Positions 10,619-20,235 are shown, counted from the first letter of the stretch. The stretch: 64,000 nucleotides of DNA from Phaeobacter piscinae (GCF_002407245.1 NZ_CP010681.1:930001-994000); one strand, 5' to 3'. Notes: generated from the sequence alone by a model not told the origin. Translations and numbers: made by a program.

Positions 10619-11062
10619 CTACTGAGCTGCGGATTGCGCCATCTCTCTAGATAGGATCTCGTAGTATTCGGGCAGGGTGGCCTGTAACCGGGCATGGCCC
10701 TCGGGGGTCAGTGTCACCTCCTTGGAGCGGCCATCGGTCTCGCTTGCGGTGATGCGAACCAGCCCGTCGGCCTGCAGCGCGTGCAGCGTGCGGGTCATCA
10801 CCGGTTTCGAGACATCAATCCGCTGCGCGATCTCATTCGGGCTGAGCCATTGGCGATCCGGTTCCCGGTCGATGACGATCAGCACCAGAAACCGCAGCTG
10901 CGACAAGCCATGCCCCGCAAAATAGGTTTCCAACTTGCGGATCAGCAGGCTGGCCCGGCGCATCATAAGCAGGGCATCGCTGATGAGCGCCGGGTCGCTG
11001 CCATGGGCCTCCACGTAGCGTTCGACCATCTGGCGGGAGGGCAGCTCCTTGAGGAAGAACAT
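10619..11062 (-). CDS. MarR-family transcriptional regulator
   Basis: A 147-residue winged-helix repressor of the MarR family. The recognition part is visible as LSPNEIAQRIDVSKPVMTRT (about residues 73-92) followed by the wing with ASETDGRSKEVTLTPEG (about 106-122), a classic MarR pattern. It lies 4 nt downstream of the ABM-domain gene on the same strand and is probably co-transcribed with it. The perfect palindrome upstream of that gene is its likely operator, which would mean autoregulation. The ligand is unknown. Confidence 0.88.
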   Translation of the reverse strand: MFFLKELPSRQMVERYVEAHGSDPALISDALLMMRRASLLIRKLETYFAGHGLSQLRFLVLIVIDREPDRQWLSPNEIAQRIDVSKPVMTRTLHALQADGLVRITASETDGRSKEVTLTPEGHARLQATLPEYYEILSREMAQSAAQ

Positions 11063-11066
11063 GCGG

Positions 11067-11360
11067 TCAGGCCAGCGCGGTCATCTTGTGGATTTCAGCC
11101 GGGGCCGCCAGCCAGTTTTCATATTTGGCAAAGATCGGTTTGATGTAATCCATATCGTAATGGGCAGCGAGGGCGTCGTCGCTGGTCCATTCCTCATCCA
11201 AGTAGAAACAATCGCCGCTGCGACCTTCAAGCAGGTTGAACTTCAGGCAGCCGGGTTCGGCGCGGGTGGGGGCCAGGATGCTGGTGAGGCTGTCGCGGAC
11301 ATCCTGCATATGCTCGGGCTTCGGGGTGATTTTGGCGATCAGTTGAAATTGCGTTTTCAT
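11067..11360 (-). CDS. ABM-domain (putative quinol monooxygenase) protein
   Basis: A 97-residue protein with the antibiotic-biosynthesis-monooxygenase ferredoxin-like fold (YgiN type): FQLIAKITPKPEHMQDVRD at the start, EPGCLKFNLL in the middle and an FYLDEEW strand. Such proteins are small cytoplasmic dimers, some acting on quinols or polyketides; the substrate here is unknown. ATG 11360 follows AAGGAG by 7 nt; an upstream in-frame start at 11420 would span the operator and is rejected. It is the first gene of an ABM-MarR operon. Confidence 0.85.
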   Translation of the reverse strand: MKTQFQLIAKITPKPEHMQDVRDSLTSILAPTRAEPGCLKFNLLEGRSGDCFYLDEEWTSDDALAAHYDMDYIKPIFAKYENWLAAPAEIHKMTALA

Positions 11361-11377
11361 CAAAAGGCTCCTTAATG

Positions 11378-11420
11378 AGTTATCATGATAACTAAATAGA
11401 TATGCGGTCGCGAATGTCAA
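11378..11420 (-). promoter_or_regulatory. Promoter and MarR-type operator of the ABM-marR pair
   Basis: A perfect 16-bp palindrome AGTTATCATGATAACT lies at 11378-11393. Just upstream on the minus strand are TTGACA (11420-11415) and, 16 nt further, TATTTA (11398-11393), a possible -35/-10 pair. The palindrome touches the -10 element and ends 17 nt before the ABM start codon. Size and symmetry fit MarR-family operators; assignment to the adjacent MarR is inference. Confidence 0.75.
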
Positions 11421-11441
11421 GCCACAGGCGGGCGGCTTGGC

Positions 11442-12623
11442 TCAGCTGCGGGCTGCGATTGCGCTGCCTGCGGCCACCCCAGAGGCCCAGGCCCATTGGA
11501 AATTATAGCCGCCAAGCCAGCCGGTCACATCAACCGCTTCACCAATGGCATAAAGGCCGGGAACGGTCTTCGCTTCCATGGTTTTGGACGACAGCGCATC
11601 GGTGTCGATGCCGCCCAGCGTGACCTCTGCCGTGCGGTAGCCTTCGCTGCCGGAGGGGGTGAGGTGCCAGTTTTCAAGACGGTCGCTGAGATCGCGCAAA
11701 GCGGCGTCGGATTGATCTGCCAGCCGCCCCTTGAGGTCGAACTCGGGCGCCAGAAAATCCACCAGCCGCCCGGGCAGGTGGCGCGCCAGCTCGGTGGTCA
11801 GGGCCTTGCGCCCGGCCTCCTGACGCTGGCTGCGCAGCAGGTCAAATAGTGGCGTTTCAGGGATCAGATTGACGCTGATCTGCTCCCCCTCACGCCAGTA
11901 GGATGACAGTTGCAACACCGACGGGCCAGACAGGCCGCGATGGGTGAACAACAGGGCCTCGTCAAAACGGGTGCGCTCATTCGACAGCCGTGCGGGCAGG
12001 GCGACGCCTGCCAGCGGCTTGAATCGCTCTTCGGAAAAGGTGAAAGGCACCAGGCCGGGGCGGGTGTCCGTCAGGGGCAGATCAAACTGGCGTGCCAGAT
12101 CATAGGCGAGGCCGGTGGCCCCCATCTTGGGGATGGATTTGCCGCCCGTGGCAATCACCAGATTGCGGGCGGTCAGCACCTGCGGCTTGCCCTCGCGCGC
12201 CACCTCAACGCGGAACCCATCAGCGCTGCGCGTCACGGAGGTCACGCTGGTTTGCAGCCACAGATCGGCGCCCGCTGCCTTCAGTTCCTCCACCAGCATG
12301 GCGACAATCTGCTTGGCCGAGCCATCGCAGAACAGCTGGCCGAGGGTTTTTTCATGCCAGGCGATGCCGTGACGGTCCACCAGCTCGATGAAATCCCACT
12401 GGGTGTAGCGCGCCATGGCGGATTTGCAGAAATGCGGGTTCTGCGACAGGTAGTTTTCCGGGCTTGCGTACATATTGGTGAAGTTGCAGCGCCCGCCGCC
12501 AGAGATGCGGATTTTTTCACCCGGTGCCTTGGCGTGATCAATCACCAGCGTGCCGGGGCCGGAACGCGTTGCACACATCATGCCAGCTGCGCCAGCGCCA
12601 AGGATCAGGGTTTCATAAGCCAT
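11442..12623 (-). CDS. HI0933/BaiN-family flavoprotein (NAD(P)/FAD-dependent oxidoreductase)
   Basis: A 393-residue flavoprotein of the HI0933 family. It begins with the dinucleotide-binding motif LILGAGAAGMMCA (about residues 6-18), followed by the family signature ISGGGRCNFTN near 40-50 and a C-terminal FAD motif GLYAIGEAVDVTGWLGGYN with FQWAWASG. Members are annotated as aminoacetone oxidases or BaiN-type reductases, but their physiological roles are mostly unproven. ATG 12623 gives the canonical N-terminus. It is divergent from ftsW across a 132-nt gap. Confidence 0.88.
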   Translation of the reverse strand: MAYETLILGAGAAGMMCATRSGPGTLVIDHAKAPGEKIRISGGGRCNFTNMYASPENYLSQNPHFCKSAMARYTQWDFIELVDRHGIAWHEKTLGQLFCDGSAKQIVAMLVEELKAAGADLWLQTSVTSVTRSADGFRVEVAREGKPQVLTARNLVIATGGKSIPKMGATGLAYDLARQFDLPLTDTRPGLVPFTFSEERFKPLAGVALPARLSNERTRFDEALLFTHRGLSGPSVLQLSSYWREGEQISVNLIPETPLFDLLRSQRQEAGRKALTTELARHLPGRLVDFLAPEFDLKGRLADQSDAALRDLSDRLENWHLTPSGSEGYRTAEVTLGGIDTDALSSKTMEAKTVPGLYAIGEAVDVTGWLGGYNFQWAWASGVAAGSAIAARS

Positions 12624-12755
12624 GCCCGGCCATAGGCGCGGATAACTGCCAAAGGCAAGAGGAAGAGGGTGGCCTGATGAAAACTTTCCGGGTACTGTTT
12701 GCCCAACGATCCCGAAAACGGGACGGATCACGAGGCAGATAGTGGCGGTTTACCC

Positions 12756-13967
12756 ATGACTGAAATGGTCTATGGCGCGCTCCCCGTACAGGCGGGCGAG
12801 CCGATTCTACCCAAATGGTGGCGGACGCTGGACAAATGGACAATGTCCTGCGTCCTGATGCTGTTTGTTATCGGGCTTTTACTGGGGCTTGCGGCCTCGG
12901 TCCCGCTGGCAGAGCGCAACGGATTTGACAATTTCCACTATGTTGAGCGTCAGGCGGTGTTTGGTATCACGGCGCTGGTCGCGATGGTGATCACCTCGAT
13001 GATGTCACCGACGCTGGTGCGGCGGTTGGCGGTCATCGGGTTTATCTGCGCCTTTGTGGCGCTGGCCCTGCTGCCGGTGTTCGGCACCGATTTTGGCAAG
13101 GGCGCGACGCGCTGGTACAGCCTTGGCTTTGCCTCGCTTCAGCCGTCAGAATTCCTGAAGCCCGGATTTATCGTGGTGGCGGCTTGGATGATTGCTGCAA
13201 GCCAGCAGATCAACGGGCCACCGGGCACGCTGATGTCCTTTGGCCTGTGTCTGACCGTGGTGTTGATGCTGGTGATGCAGCCTGACTTTGGTCAGGCCTG
13301 TCTGGTGCTGTTTGGCTGGGGCGTGATGTACTTCGTGGCTGGCGCGCCGATGCTGCTGTTGGTGATCATGGCGGCGGTGGTGGTGATGGGGGGCGTTGTC
13401 GCCTATTCCAGCTCAGAGCATTTTGCCCGCCGCATTGACGGCTTCCTGAACCCTGAAATCGACCCGACGACTCAGATGGGCTATGCCACCAACGCCATCC
13501 GCGAGGGCGGTTTGTTTGGCGTCGGTGTCGGCGAGGGTGAGGTGAAATGGTCGCTGCCTGATGCGCACACCGATTTCATCATTGCCGTCGCGGCCGAGGA
13601 ATACGGGCTTGTCCTCGTCGTAATCCTGATCCTGCTCTACACCGCTGTGGTGGCGCGGACCCTGTTCCGCCTGATGCGGGAGCGGGACACGTTCATCCGT
13701 CTTGCAGGCACCGGTCTGGTTTGCACCTTCGGGGTGCAGGCGATGATCAACATGGGCGTTGCTGTACGGCTCTTGCCGGCCAAGGGGATGACCCTGCCGT
13801 TTGTGAGCTATGGTGGTTCCTCCCTCATTGCGGGCGGTATTGCGGTTGGTATGCTGCTGGCGTTTTCGCGCTCGCGTCCGCAGGGCGAGATCGCGGATTT
13901 CCTGCGTGGGCACGGACGGGGTCACGGGCATCAAACCGGGCCTGCGCGCGGCCATGGGCGCGGATAG
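12756..13967 (+). CDS. ftsW: Septal peptidoglycan glycosyltransferase FtsW
   Basis: SEDS-family inner-membrane protein that polymerises lipid II at the division site with FtsI. The 403 residues form about ten hydrophobic segments and include GATRWYSLGFASLQPSEF (family signature, near residue 112) and the C-terminal PFVSYGGSSLIAGGI motif. The start ATG at 12756 gives the family-typical cytoplasmic N-terminus; no strong ribosome site is seen, and an in-frame ATG exists at 12765. The C-terminal tail is rich in Gly, His and Arg. Confidence 0.96.
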   Translation: MTEMVYGALPVQAGEPILPKWWRTLDKWTMSCVLMLFVIGLLLGLAASVPLAERNGFDNFHYVERQAVFGITALVAMVITSMMSPTLVRRLAVIGFICAFVALALLPVFGTDFGKGATRWYSLGFASLQPSEFLKPGFIVVAAWMIAASQQINGPPGTLMSFGLCLTVVLMLVMQPDFGQACLVLFGWGVMYFVAGAPMLLLVIMAAVVVMGGVVAYSSSEHFARRIDGFLNPEIDPTTQMGYATNAIREGGLFGVGVGEGEVKWSLPDAHTDFIIAVAAEEYGLVLVVILILLYTAVVARTLFRLMRERDTFIRLAGTGLVCTFGVQAMINMGVAVRLLPAKGMTLPFVSYGGSSLIAGGIAVGMLLAFSRSRPQGEIADFLRGHGRGHGHQTGPARGHGRG

Positions 13968-13986
13968 AAGAAAGACCTGAATTACG

Positions 13987-15084
13987 ATGGCGCAGAAATT
14001 GCTCTTGATGGCGGCGGGTGGCACCGGGGGGCATATGTTCCCCGCGCAGGCTCTGGCCGAAGCGATGTTGAGACGCGGCTGGCGGGTGAAGCTGTCCACC
14101 GATGCGCGCGGGGCGCGCTACACCGGCGGCTATCCTCATACAACGGAGATCACCGAGGTGTCTTCGGCCACCTTTGCCCGTGGCGGGCTGCTGGCGAAGG
14201 CGATGGTGGCACCGAAGATCGCGGCGGGTGTTACCCGGATGGCGCTACAGATGCGGCGCGACCGGCCCGATGTGGTGGTGGGATTTGGCGGCTACCCGTC
14301 GATTCCGGCGCTGGGGGCGGCGACGCTGCTGAAACTGCCGCGTATGATCCATGAACAAAACGGCGTGCTGGGCCGGGTCAATCAGCTGTTTGCGACCCGC
14401 GTGGCCGGGGTGGCCTGCGGTGTCTGGCCCACGGATCTGCCGGAAGGGGTTGATGGCGTGCATGTCGGCAACCCGGTGCGCGGCGCTGTTCTTGAACGCG
14501 CTGGGGCCGGCTATATCCCCCCCGGTGATTACCCAATGTCGGTGCTGGTGATGGGCGGAAGCCAGGGCGCGCGGATCCTGTCGGACGTGGTGCCGGGGGC
14601 GATTGCGGCGCTACCCGAGGCGCTGCGCAGCCGGTTGCGTGTCTCGCATCAGGCGCGCGATGAAGATGGCGCGCGGGTGACGCAATTTTATGCCGAACAT
14701 GGGATTTCGGCGGATGTGCAACCCTTCTTCGCCGATGTGCCTGCGCGCATGTCCGAAGCGCAGCTGGTGATTTCACGCTCTGGCGCCTCTTCGGTCGCGG
14801 ATATCGCGGTGATTGGCCGCCCGTCGATCCTGATCCCCTTTGCTGCGGCGGCTGGCGATCACCAAAGCGCCAATGCCCGTGGGCTGGTGGATGCCGGTGC
14901 TGCGATACTGATCCCGGAGAGTGCTCTTGACGTTTCGGCGCTGGCAGAGCAAATGAGCGCGGTTCTCAGCAATCCCGATGGTGCCAGCCAGATGGCGCGG
15001 GCCGCCTTGCAGGTGGGTATTCCCGACGCGACCGAGCGGCTGGTGGGGCTTGTTGAACAGCTGTCCGAGGAAGGAATGACATGA
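13987..15084 (+). CDS. murG: UDP-GlcNAc:lipid I N-acetylglucosaminyltransferase MurG
   Basis: Peripheral inner-membrane GT28 glycosyltransferase that turns lipid I into lipid II. The 365 residues show the first glycine-rich loop GGTGGH at 11-16, FGGYPS for acceptor contact, the second loop VMGGSQGAR near 188 and AGDHQSANA near 290 in the UDP-GlcNAc site. It follows ftsW by 19 nt and overlaps murC by 4 nt (ATGA). Confidence 0.97.
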   Translation: MAQKLLLMAAGGTGGHMFPAQALAEAMLRRGWRVKLSTDARGARYTGGYPHTTEITEVSSATFARGGLLAKAMVAPKIAAGVTRMALQMRRDRPDVVVGFGGYPSIPALGAATLLKLPRMIHEQNGVLGRVNQLFATRVAGVACGVWPTDLPEGVDGVHVGNPVRGAVLERAGAGYIPPGDYPMSVLVMGGSQGARILSDVVPGAIAALPEALRSRLRVSHQARDEDGARVTQFYAEHGISADVQPFFADVPARMSEAQLVISRSGASSVADIAVIGRPSILIPFAAAAGDHQSANARGLVDAGAAILIPESALDVSALAEQMSAVLSNPDGASQMARAALQVGIPDATERLVGLVEQLSEEGMT

Positions 15085-16478
15085 CCCCTGCAACCAAACT
15101 CCCCGGCGACGTCGGCCCGATCCATTTTGTGGGTATCGGCGGCATCGGCATGTCCGGCATTGCCGAAGTGCTGCTGAACCTCGGCTATGTGGTGCAGGGT
15201 TCGGATCTGAAGGCGTCAAAGATCACCAACCGGTTGACAGAGCTGGGCGCGCGGATCTTTGTCGGGCAGGCGGCAGAAAATCTGGAAGAGGCCGCGGTTG
15301 TGGTTATTTCCTCAGCGATCAAACCGGGCAATCCCGAGCTGGACGAGGCGCGCTTGCGTGGTCTGCCGGTAGTGCGCCGGGCGGAGATGCTGGCAGAGCT
15401 GATGCGCCTGAAATCCAACATTGCCATTGCAGGCACCCATGGGAAGACGACGACCACCACCATGATGGCAGAGCTGATGGTGGCGGGGCATTTCGATCCT
15501 ACAATTGTGAATGGCGGGATTATTCACGCCTATGGCTCCAACGCGCGGATGGGGCAGGGCGAGTGGATGGTGGTTGAGGCCGATGAGAGTGACGGCACAT
15601 TCAACCGCCTGCCTGCGACCATCGCGGTTGTCACCAATATCGACCCGGAGCATATGGAGCACTGGGGGGATTTCGACACCCTGCGGGACGGGTTTTATGA
15701 CTTTGTCTCCAACATCCCGTTTTATGGCGTCGCGGTCTGCTGCACCGATCACCCTGAGGTACAGGCGCTGGTGGGCCGGATCACCGACCGCCGGGTTGTG
15801 ACCTATGGCTTCAACGCGCAGGCGGATGTGCGTGCGGTCAACCTGAGCTACAAGGCCGGTGTGGCGCATTTCGACATTCACTTGCAGGCCGAAGACCGCG
15901 TGATCGAGGGCTGCACCCTGCCGATGCCGGGGGATCACAATGTCTCCAACGCATTGTCCGCCGTGGCCGTGGCGTGCCATCTGGGCATGAAGAGCAGTGA
16001 GATCCGCGAGGCGCTGGCCGCCTTTGGCGGGGTGAACCGTCGCTTTACCAAGGTGGGCGAAGTGGATGGCGTGACCATCATTGACGACTATGGCCACCAC
16101 CCGGTTGAGATCACCGCCGTGCTGAAAGCGGCGCGTCAGGCCTGCGACGGGCGGGTGATTGCGGTACATCAGCCGCACCGCTATTCGCGCCTGTCCAGCC
16201 TGTTTGAAGATTTCTGTGCCTGTTTCAATGAGGCCGATGTCGTCGCCATCGCCGAGGTCTTTGCCGCCGGTGAAGACCCGATCGAGGGCGCCGGTCGCGA
16301 TGATCTGGTGGCCGGTCTGATCCGCCATGGCCACCGCCACGCGCGCGCCTTGCTGGACGAATCGGATCTGGAACGCCTGGTGCGCGAACAGGCGCGCCCC
16401 GGTGATATGGTGGTCTGCCTTGGGGCGGGGACCATCAGCGCCTGGGCCAATGGCCTGCCCGAACGGTTGCGGGGCTGA
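15081..16478 (+). CDS. murC: UDP-N-acetylmuramate:L-alanine ligase MurC
   Basis: First Mur ligase of the pathway, adding L-alanine to UDP-MurNAc with ATP in the cytoplasm. The 465 residues contain the N-terminal Rossmann-like [17 protein letters not shown] (about 14-30), the P-loop GTHGKTTTT at about 118-126, the EADESDGTF motif and [10 protein letters not shown] of the C-terminal domain. Translation is probably coupled to murG by the 4-nt overlap. Confidence 0.97.
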   Translation: MTPATKLPGDVGPIHFVGIGGIGMSGIAEVLLNLGYVVQGSDLKASKITNRLTELGARIFVGQAAENLEEAAVVVISSAIKPGNPELDEARLRGLPVVRRAEMLAELMRLKSNIAIAGTHGKTTTTTMMAELMVAGHFDPTIVNGGIIHAYGSNARMGQGEWMVVEADESDGTFNRLPATIAVVTNIDPEHMEHWGDFDTLRDGFYDFVSNIPFYGVAVCCTDHPEVQALVGRITDRRVVTYGFNAQADVRAVNLSYKAGVAHFDIHLQAEDRVIEGCTLPMPGDHNVSNALSAVAVACHLGMKSSEIREALAAFGGVNRRFTKVGEVDGVTIIDDYGHHPVEITAVLKAARQACDGRVIAVHQPHRYSRLSSLFEDFCACFNEADVVAIAEVFAAGEDPIEGAGRDDLVAGLIRHGHRHARALLDESDLERLVREQARPGDMVVCLGAGTISAWANGLPERLRG

Positions 16479-16536
16479 GGGTGACTGGCGTGATCTCATA
16501 TCTGCTGGCGGTTGGCCCGGTGGGTGAGGTGACGCC

Positions 16537-16791
16537 ATGCTGAGCCTGCTTGCTGCCATCCTCTGGGTGTTCGTGGCCACCGGCGTCGCCGCATTGCCGT
16601 TGCGCTGGCAGCGGGGACCGGGGATTGCACTGATCGCTGTGGCGCCGGGTCTGATCTATCTGCTGGGACGGGATCACGGCTGGTTTGCCGCCGCTTTTGG
16701 AACATTTGCGCTGGTGTCGATGTTCCGCCGCCCGTTGTTGCATGTGCTGTCGCGCCTGCGCCGCGCTCCGACGCCGGAGGTGAAGGAATGA
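16537..16791 (+). CDS. DUF2484-type small membrane protein (copy 1)
   Basis: An 84-residue protein with about three hydrophobic segments (residues 1-20, 28-44 and 50-60) and a basic tail. It resembles the small DUF2484 proteins found between murC and murB in Rhodobacteraceae; this is recalled from family knowledge and not searched. The TGA overlaps the ATG of the next, similar gene by 4 nt, so the two form a co-translated tandem pair. Function unknown; the position suggests a link to envelope growth. Confidence 0.75.
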   Translation: MLSLLAAILWVFVATGVAALPLRWQRGPGIALIAVAPGLIYLLGRDHGWFAAAFGTFALVSMFRRPLLHVLSRLRRAPTPEVKE

Positions 16792-17039
16792 CGCTGTCGC
16801 TGATCCTTGCCTGTCTTTGGGTGGTGGCGGCCAATGTGTTGGCAATGGTGCCCAGCCGCGACAATCACTGGTCGCGCGCCTATCTGCTGATCGCGGCAGG
16901 TATCCCGCTCGTCGGCTATGTGACCTATGAAAACGGCCCCTGGTGGGGGCTGGGCGTGCTGTTTGCAGGCATGTCGATGCTGCGTTGGCCGGTGATCTAT
17001 TTGGGCCGCTGGCTGCGCAGTCGGCTGAGCCGCGGCTGA
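16788..17039 (+). CDS. DUF2484-type small membrane protein (copy 2)
   Basis: An 83-residue relative of the preceding gene with the same layout: hydrophobic start (LILACLWVVAANVLAMVP), W near residues 11 and 29, a second hydrophobic stretch and an arginine-rich end (RWLRSRLSRG). Both proteins begin with an aliphatic helix containing LW and share a late M-L/F-R-x-P motif, so they look like diverged duplicates. Function unknown. It is followed by 183 nt before murB. Confidence 0.75.
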   Translation: MTLSLILACLWVVAANVLAMVPSRDNHWSRAYLLIAAGIPLVGYVTYENGPWWGLGVLFAGMSMLRWPVIYLGRWLRSRLSRG

Positions 17040-17222
17040 AGCCCGCCGATTCTTTCGCTCTTGCAATCTTCCTTTGGCACCTGGCATCGGGTTGGGCCAT
17101 TGTGTGCCCGACCCAAACCAGAGTAAACGCAGGTCTGATCCGGCGCGCATGAGTCTTTTTCTGCGTCCGGGTGGCCATAATGGCGCCAGTGCGTATTGGT
17201 GCGACAGGCAGGGGCAGGGCAT

Positions 17223-18146
17223 ATGAATATCGACGGGCTGCGTGGCAAGCTTCATCCCAATCGCGATCTATCCGGGTTGACCTGGCTGCAGGTTGGCGGC
17301 CCGGCGGATTATCTGTTTCAGCCTGCTGATATCGAGGATCTGAGCCATATGCTGCGCAGTCTCGACCCAGAGGTGCCGGTGTTTCCGATGGGGGTCGGCT
17401 CAAACCTGATCGTGCGGGACGGCGGTATGCGGGCGCTGGTGATCCGGTTGGGGCGCGGGTTCAATGCGATTGAGATTGAGGGCGACACGGTTGTGGCGGG
17501 GGCTGCTGCGCTGGATGGCCATGTGGCGCGTAAGGCGGCAGACGCGGGCATTGATCTGACATTTCTGCGCACCATCCCCGGCTCCATTGGCGGCGCTGTG
17601 CGGATGAATGCGGGCTGTTATGGCAGCTATGTCGCGGATGTGTTCCAGTCGGCCACCGTGGTGCTGCGCAGTGGTGAGGTGGTGACGTTAAGCGGGGAAG
17701 ACCTGAATTTTGCCTACCGCCAGAGCGATTTGCCTGAGGGGGCGGTGCTGGTATCGGCGACCCTGCGCGGTGGCAAGGGTGAGCCGGATGCCCTGCATGC
17801 GCGCATGGAAGAACAGCTGGCCAAGCGCGATGCGACACAGCCAACCAAGGACCGGTCTGCGGGATCCACCTTTCGCAATCCGGCGGGGTTTTCCTCCACC
17901 GGGCAGGCGGATGACGTTCATGATCTGAAGGCCTGGAAGGTCATTGATGATGCCGGAATGCGCGGTGCGCGGCGCGGGGCTGCGCAGATGAGTGAGAAGC
18001 ATTCCAATTTCTTGATTAACACGGGTGGCGCATCTGCCGCAGATCTTGAGGGATTGGGGGAAGATGTCAGAAAAAAGGTTTACGCCAATTCTGGCATAAC
18101 GCTAGAGTGGGAAATCATGCGGGTGGGGGATCCGCTTTCCAAATAG
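17223..18146 (+). CDS. murB: UDP-N-acetylenolpyruvoylglucosamine reductase MurB
   Basis: Cytoplasmic FAD enzyme that reduces enolpyruvyl-UDP-GlcNAc to UDP-MurNAc with NADPH. The 307 residues show the FAD-binding [14 protein letters not shown] (about 56-69), [17 protein letters not shown] near 117-133 and GSTFRNP near 215 with the proton-donating serine. The start ATG at 17223 follows a GGGGCAGGG stretch. A 287-nt gap follows before ddl, so a new promoter there is likely. Confidence 0.96.
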   Translation: MNIDGLRGKLHPNRDLSGLTWLQVGGPADYLFQPADIEDLSHMLRSLDPEVPVFPMGVGSNLIVRDGGMRALVIRLGRGFNAIEIEGDTVVAGAAALDGHVARKAADAGIDLTFLRTIPGSIGGAVRMNAGCYGSYVADVFQSATVVLRSGEVVTLSGEDLNFAYRQSDLPEGAVLVSATLRGGKGEPDALHARMEEQLAKRDATQPTKDRSAGSTFRNPAGFSSTGQADDVHDLKAWKVIDDAGMRGARRGAAQMSEKHSNFLINTGGASAADLEGLGEDVRKKVYANSGITLEWEIMRVGDPLSK

Positions 18147-18433
18147 CCGACAAAGGCCATGTTTTTCAGGATGTTACTCCTGATCAGCAGGGTGCCGCTT
18201 TGGGAATCGCAGCGGCAGGCTAACTGGAAAAGCGTGATCTTGGTAAAGGCACTGTTAACGGGCCGGTAACGTTTATGACGTTAATGTGGTGACAGCGAAC
18301 CACAAGGGTGCGCGCAGTGCGGGGAACACGCCTCGCGATATCAAAAAGGCAGGTTCTGACCTGCCGCATTTGCGGTCAATTTGGGATCGCACAACAAGGG
18401 GCGAAAAGCCCCGGAACATTTGAGGCGCTTGTC
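18147..18433 (+). promoter_or_regulatory. murB-ddl gap with a CtrA-like site
   Basis: 287 nt without a gene ahead of the ddl-ftsQ-ftsA group. At 18255-18270 lies TTAA-CGGGCCG-GTAAC, one mismatch from the alphaproteobacterial CtrA consensus TTAA-N7-TTAA(C). The site is also nearly palindromic. A promoter for the downstream division genes is likely here; exact -35/-10 elements are not clear. Confidence 0.45.
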
Positions 18434-19354
18434 GTGAGTAAGTCGAGCAGGACACTCCCGAAAGTGGCGGTATTGATGGGTGGCCCCTCGGCTGAGCGCG
18501 AGGTGTCTTTGTCCACTGGGCGTGAATGCGCCACCGCGCTGCGGGACGAGGGATATCAGGTTACGGAACTGGACGCGGGTCCGGATCTTGCCGCGCGTTT
18601 GCAGGCGGATCGCCCCGATGTGGTCTTCAATGCGCTGCATGGCCGCTGGGGCGAGGATGGCTGCGTTCAGGGTCTGCTGGAATGGCTTGGCATCCCCTAC
18701 ACCCATTCCGGGGTGTTGGCTTCGGCGTTGGCGATGGACAAGCAGCGCGCCAAATCAATCTACCGCGCCGCTGGCCTGCCGGTTGTTGAGAGCGGGATCT
18801 ATTCCAAAGCCGAGGTGATGGCGGGGCATGTGATGGCGCCCCCCTATGTGGTGAAGCCCAACAACGAAGGCTCCAGCGTCGGCGTCTATCTGGTGAATGA
18901 GGTGGCCAATGGCCCGCCGCAGCTGTCGCAGGATATGCCGGATGAGGTGATGGTCGAAAGCTTTGCCCCCGGACGTGAGCTGACCACCACGGTGCTGGGT
19001 GACCGGCCATTGACGGTAACGGATATCCTGACCGATGGCTGGTATGACTACGACGCGAAATACAAACCCGGCGGTTCGCGGCATGTGTTGCCGGCAGATG
19101 TCCCCGAAGAGATTTTTGCGCTTTGCCTGGACTACGCGGTGAAGGCCCATGATGCGCTGGGGTGCCGGGGCATCAGCCGGACCGATTTCCGCTGGGACGA
19201 GTCGCGCGGAGCCGAGGGGCTGATCCTGCTGGAGACCAACACCCAGCCCGGCATGACCCCGACCTCTCTGACGCCGGAGCAGGCGGAGCATAGCGGTATG
19301 ACCTTCGGGCAGCTTTGTTCCTGGCTGGTTGAGGATGCGACATGTCCTCGTTGA
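18434..19354 (+). CDS. ddl: D-alanine-D-alanine ligase
   Basis: ATP-grasp enzyme joining two D-alanines for the peptidoglycan stem. With the GTG at 18434 the product has 306 residues, the usual DdlB length, and starts just before KVAVLMGGPSAEREVSL (about 11-27). Other motifs are VFNALHGRWGEDG, the ATP-grasp KPNNEGSSVGVY near 140 and ETNTQPGMTPTSL at the end. GAGGCG lies 9 nt before the GTG. An upstream in-frame ATG at 18308 would add 42 atypical residues. It overlaps ftsQ by 13 nt. Confidence 0.95.
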   Translation: MSKSSRTLPKVAVLMGGPSAEREVSLSTGRECATALRDEGYQVTELDAGPDLAARLQADRPDVVFNALHGRWGEDGCVQGLLEWLGIPYTHSGVLASALAMDKQRAKSIYRAAGLPVVESGIYSKAEVMAGHVMAPPYVVKPNNEGSSVGVYLVNEVANGPPQLSQDMPDEVMVESFAPGRELTTTVLGDRPLTVTDILTDGWYDYDAKYKPGGSRHVLPADVPEEIFALCLDYAVKAHDALGCRGISRTDFRWDESRGAEGLILLETNTQPGMTPTSLTPEQAEHSGMTFGQLCSWLVEDATCPR

Positions 19355-20235
19355 TCGATCGTTTCCGCAAACCCCGCGAGGGGCGCCCTGATCCGGCGCC
19401 ATCGCGGCTGACCTATCGCATTCAGCGCTGGATGCTGACGCCGGGTATTCGCTTTGGTGTGCGGTTTGGCATTCCCTTCTGTCTGGTTTTTGTCGCCGGG
19501 GCCGCCTTTATGGCGGATGATGCGCGGCGTGACCGGTTGCAGGTGATGATCAGCGACCTGCGGGCGTCGATCGAGGAACGGCCCGAGTTCATGGTCAATG
19601 TGATGGCCATTGATGGGGCCGGGCGCAGCGTTGCCGAAGACATCCGCGAAGTGGTGCCGATTGATTTCCCCATCAGCTCCTTCGATCTGGATCTGACGCA
19701 GATCCGCGATGAGATCACCGGGCTGGACCCGGTGCAGACGGCGGATGTGCGGATCCGCCCCGGTGGTGTGCTTCAGGTCACGGTGGAAGAACGCCAGCCC
19801 GCTGTTGTTTGGCGCAGTCGCGAAGGGTTGGCGCTGCTGGATGCAAATGGGGTGCATGTGGCTGAGTTGGGCGCGCGCAATATGCACCCGGACCTGCCGC
19901 TGGTGGCCGGGCGCGGTGCGGATGATGCCATTGTGGAAGCGCTGCGGCTGTTTGCCGTGGCCAAGCCGTTGGGGCCGCGGATGCGCGGGTTGGTGCGCAT
20001 TGGCGAGCGGCGCTGGGATCTGGTGCTGGACCGTGGTCAGCGGATCATGTTGCCGGCCAAAAACCCTGTACCCGCGCTGGAGCGGGTGATTGCCGTCAGC
20101 GAAGTGCGCGACCTTCTGGAGCGCGACGTGGCGGCGGTGGACATGCGCCTGGCGGCGCGTCCGACCGTAAGAATGACCGAAAACGCCGTCAAGGACTGGT
20201 GGCGGATCCGACAGTTGAACGCAGGCGGGCTATGA
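19342..20235 (+). CDS. ftsQ: Cell division protein FtsQ
   Basis: Bitopic divisome protein of the FtsQ-FtsL-FtsB complex. The 297 residues contain a basic cytoplasmic N-terminus, one membrane segment at about 36-54, a POTRA-like domain (about 75-145, with INxxxPI-like IDFPISSFDLDL) and the beta domain with LPLVAGRGA and RRWDLVLDRG. The start lies inside the end of ddl, a common arrangement, and ftsA begins 1 nt after its stop. Confidence 0.94.
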   Translation: MSSLIDRFRKPREGRPDPAPSRLTYRIQRWMLTPGIRFGVRFGIPFCLVFVAGAAFMADDARRDRLQVMISDLRASIEERPEFMVNVMAIDGAGRSVAEDIREVVPIDFPISSFDLDLTQIRDEITGLDPVQTADVRIRPGGVLQVTVEERQPAVVWRSREGLALLDANGVHVAELGARNMHPDLPLVAGRGADDAIVEALRLFAVAKPLGPRMRGLVRIGERRWDLVLDRGQRIMLPAKNPVPALERVIAVSEVRDLLERDVAAVDMRLAARPTVRMTENAVKDWWRIRQLNAGGL

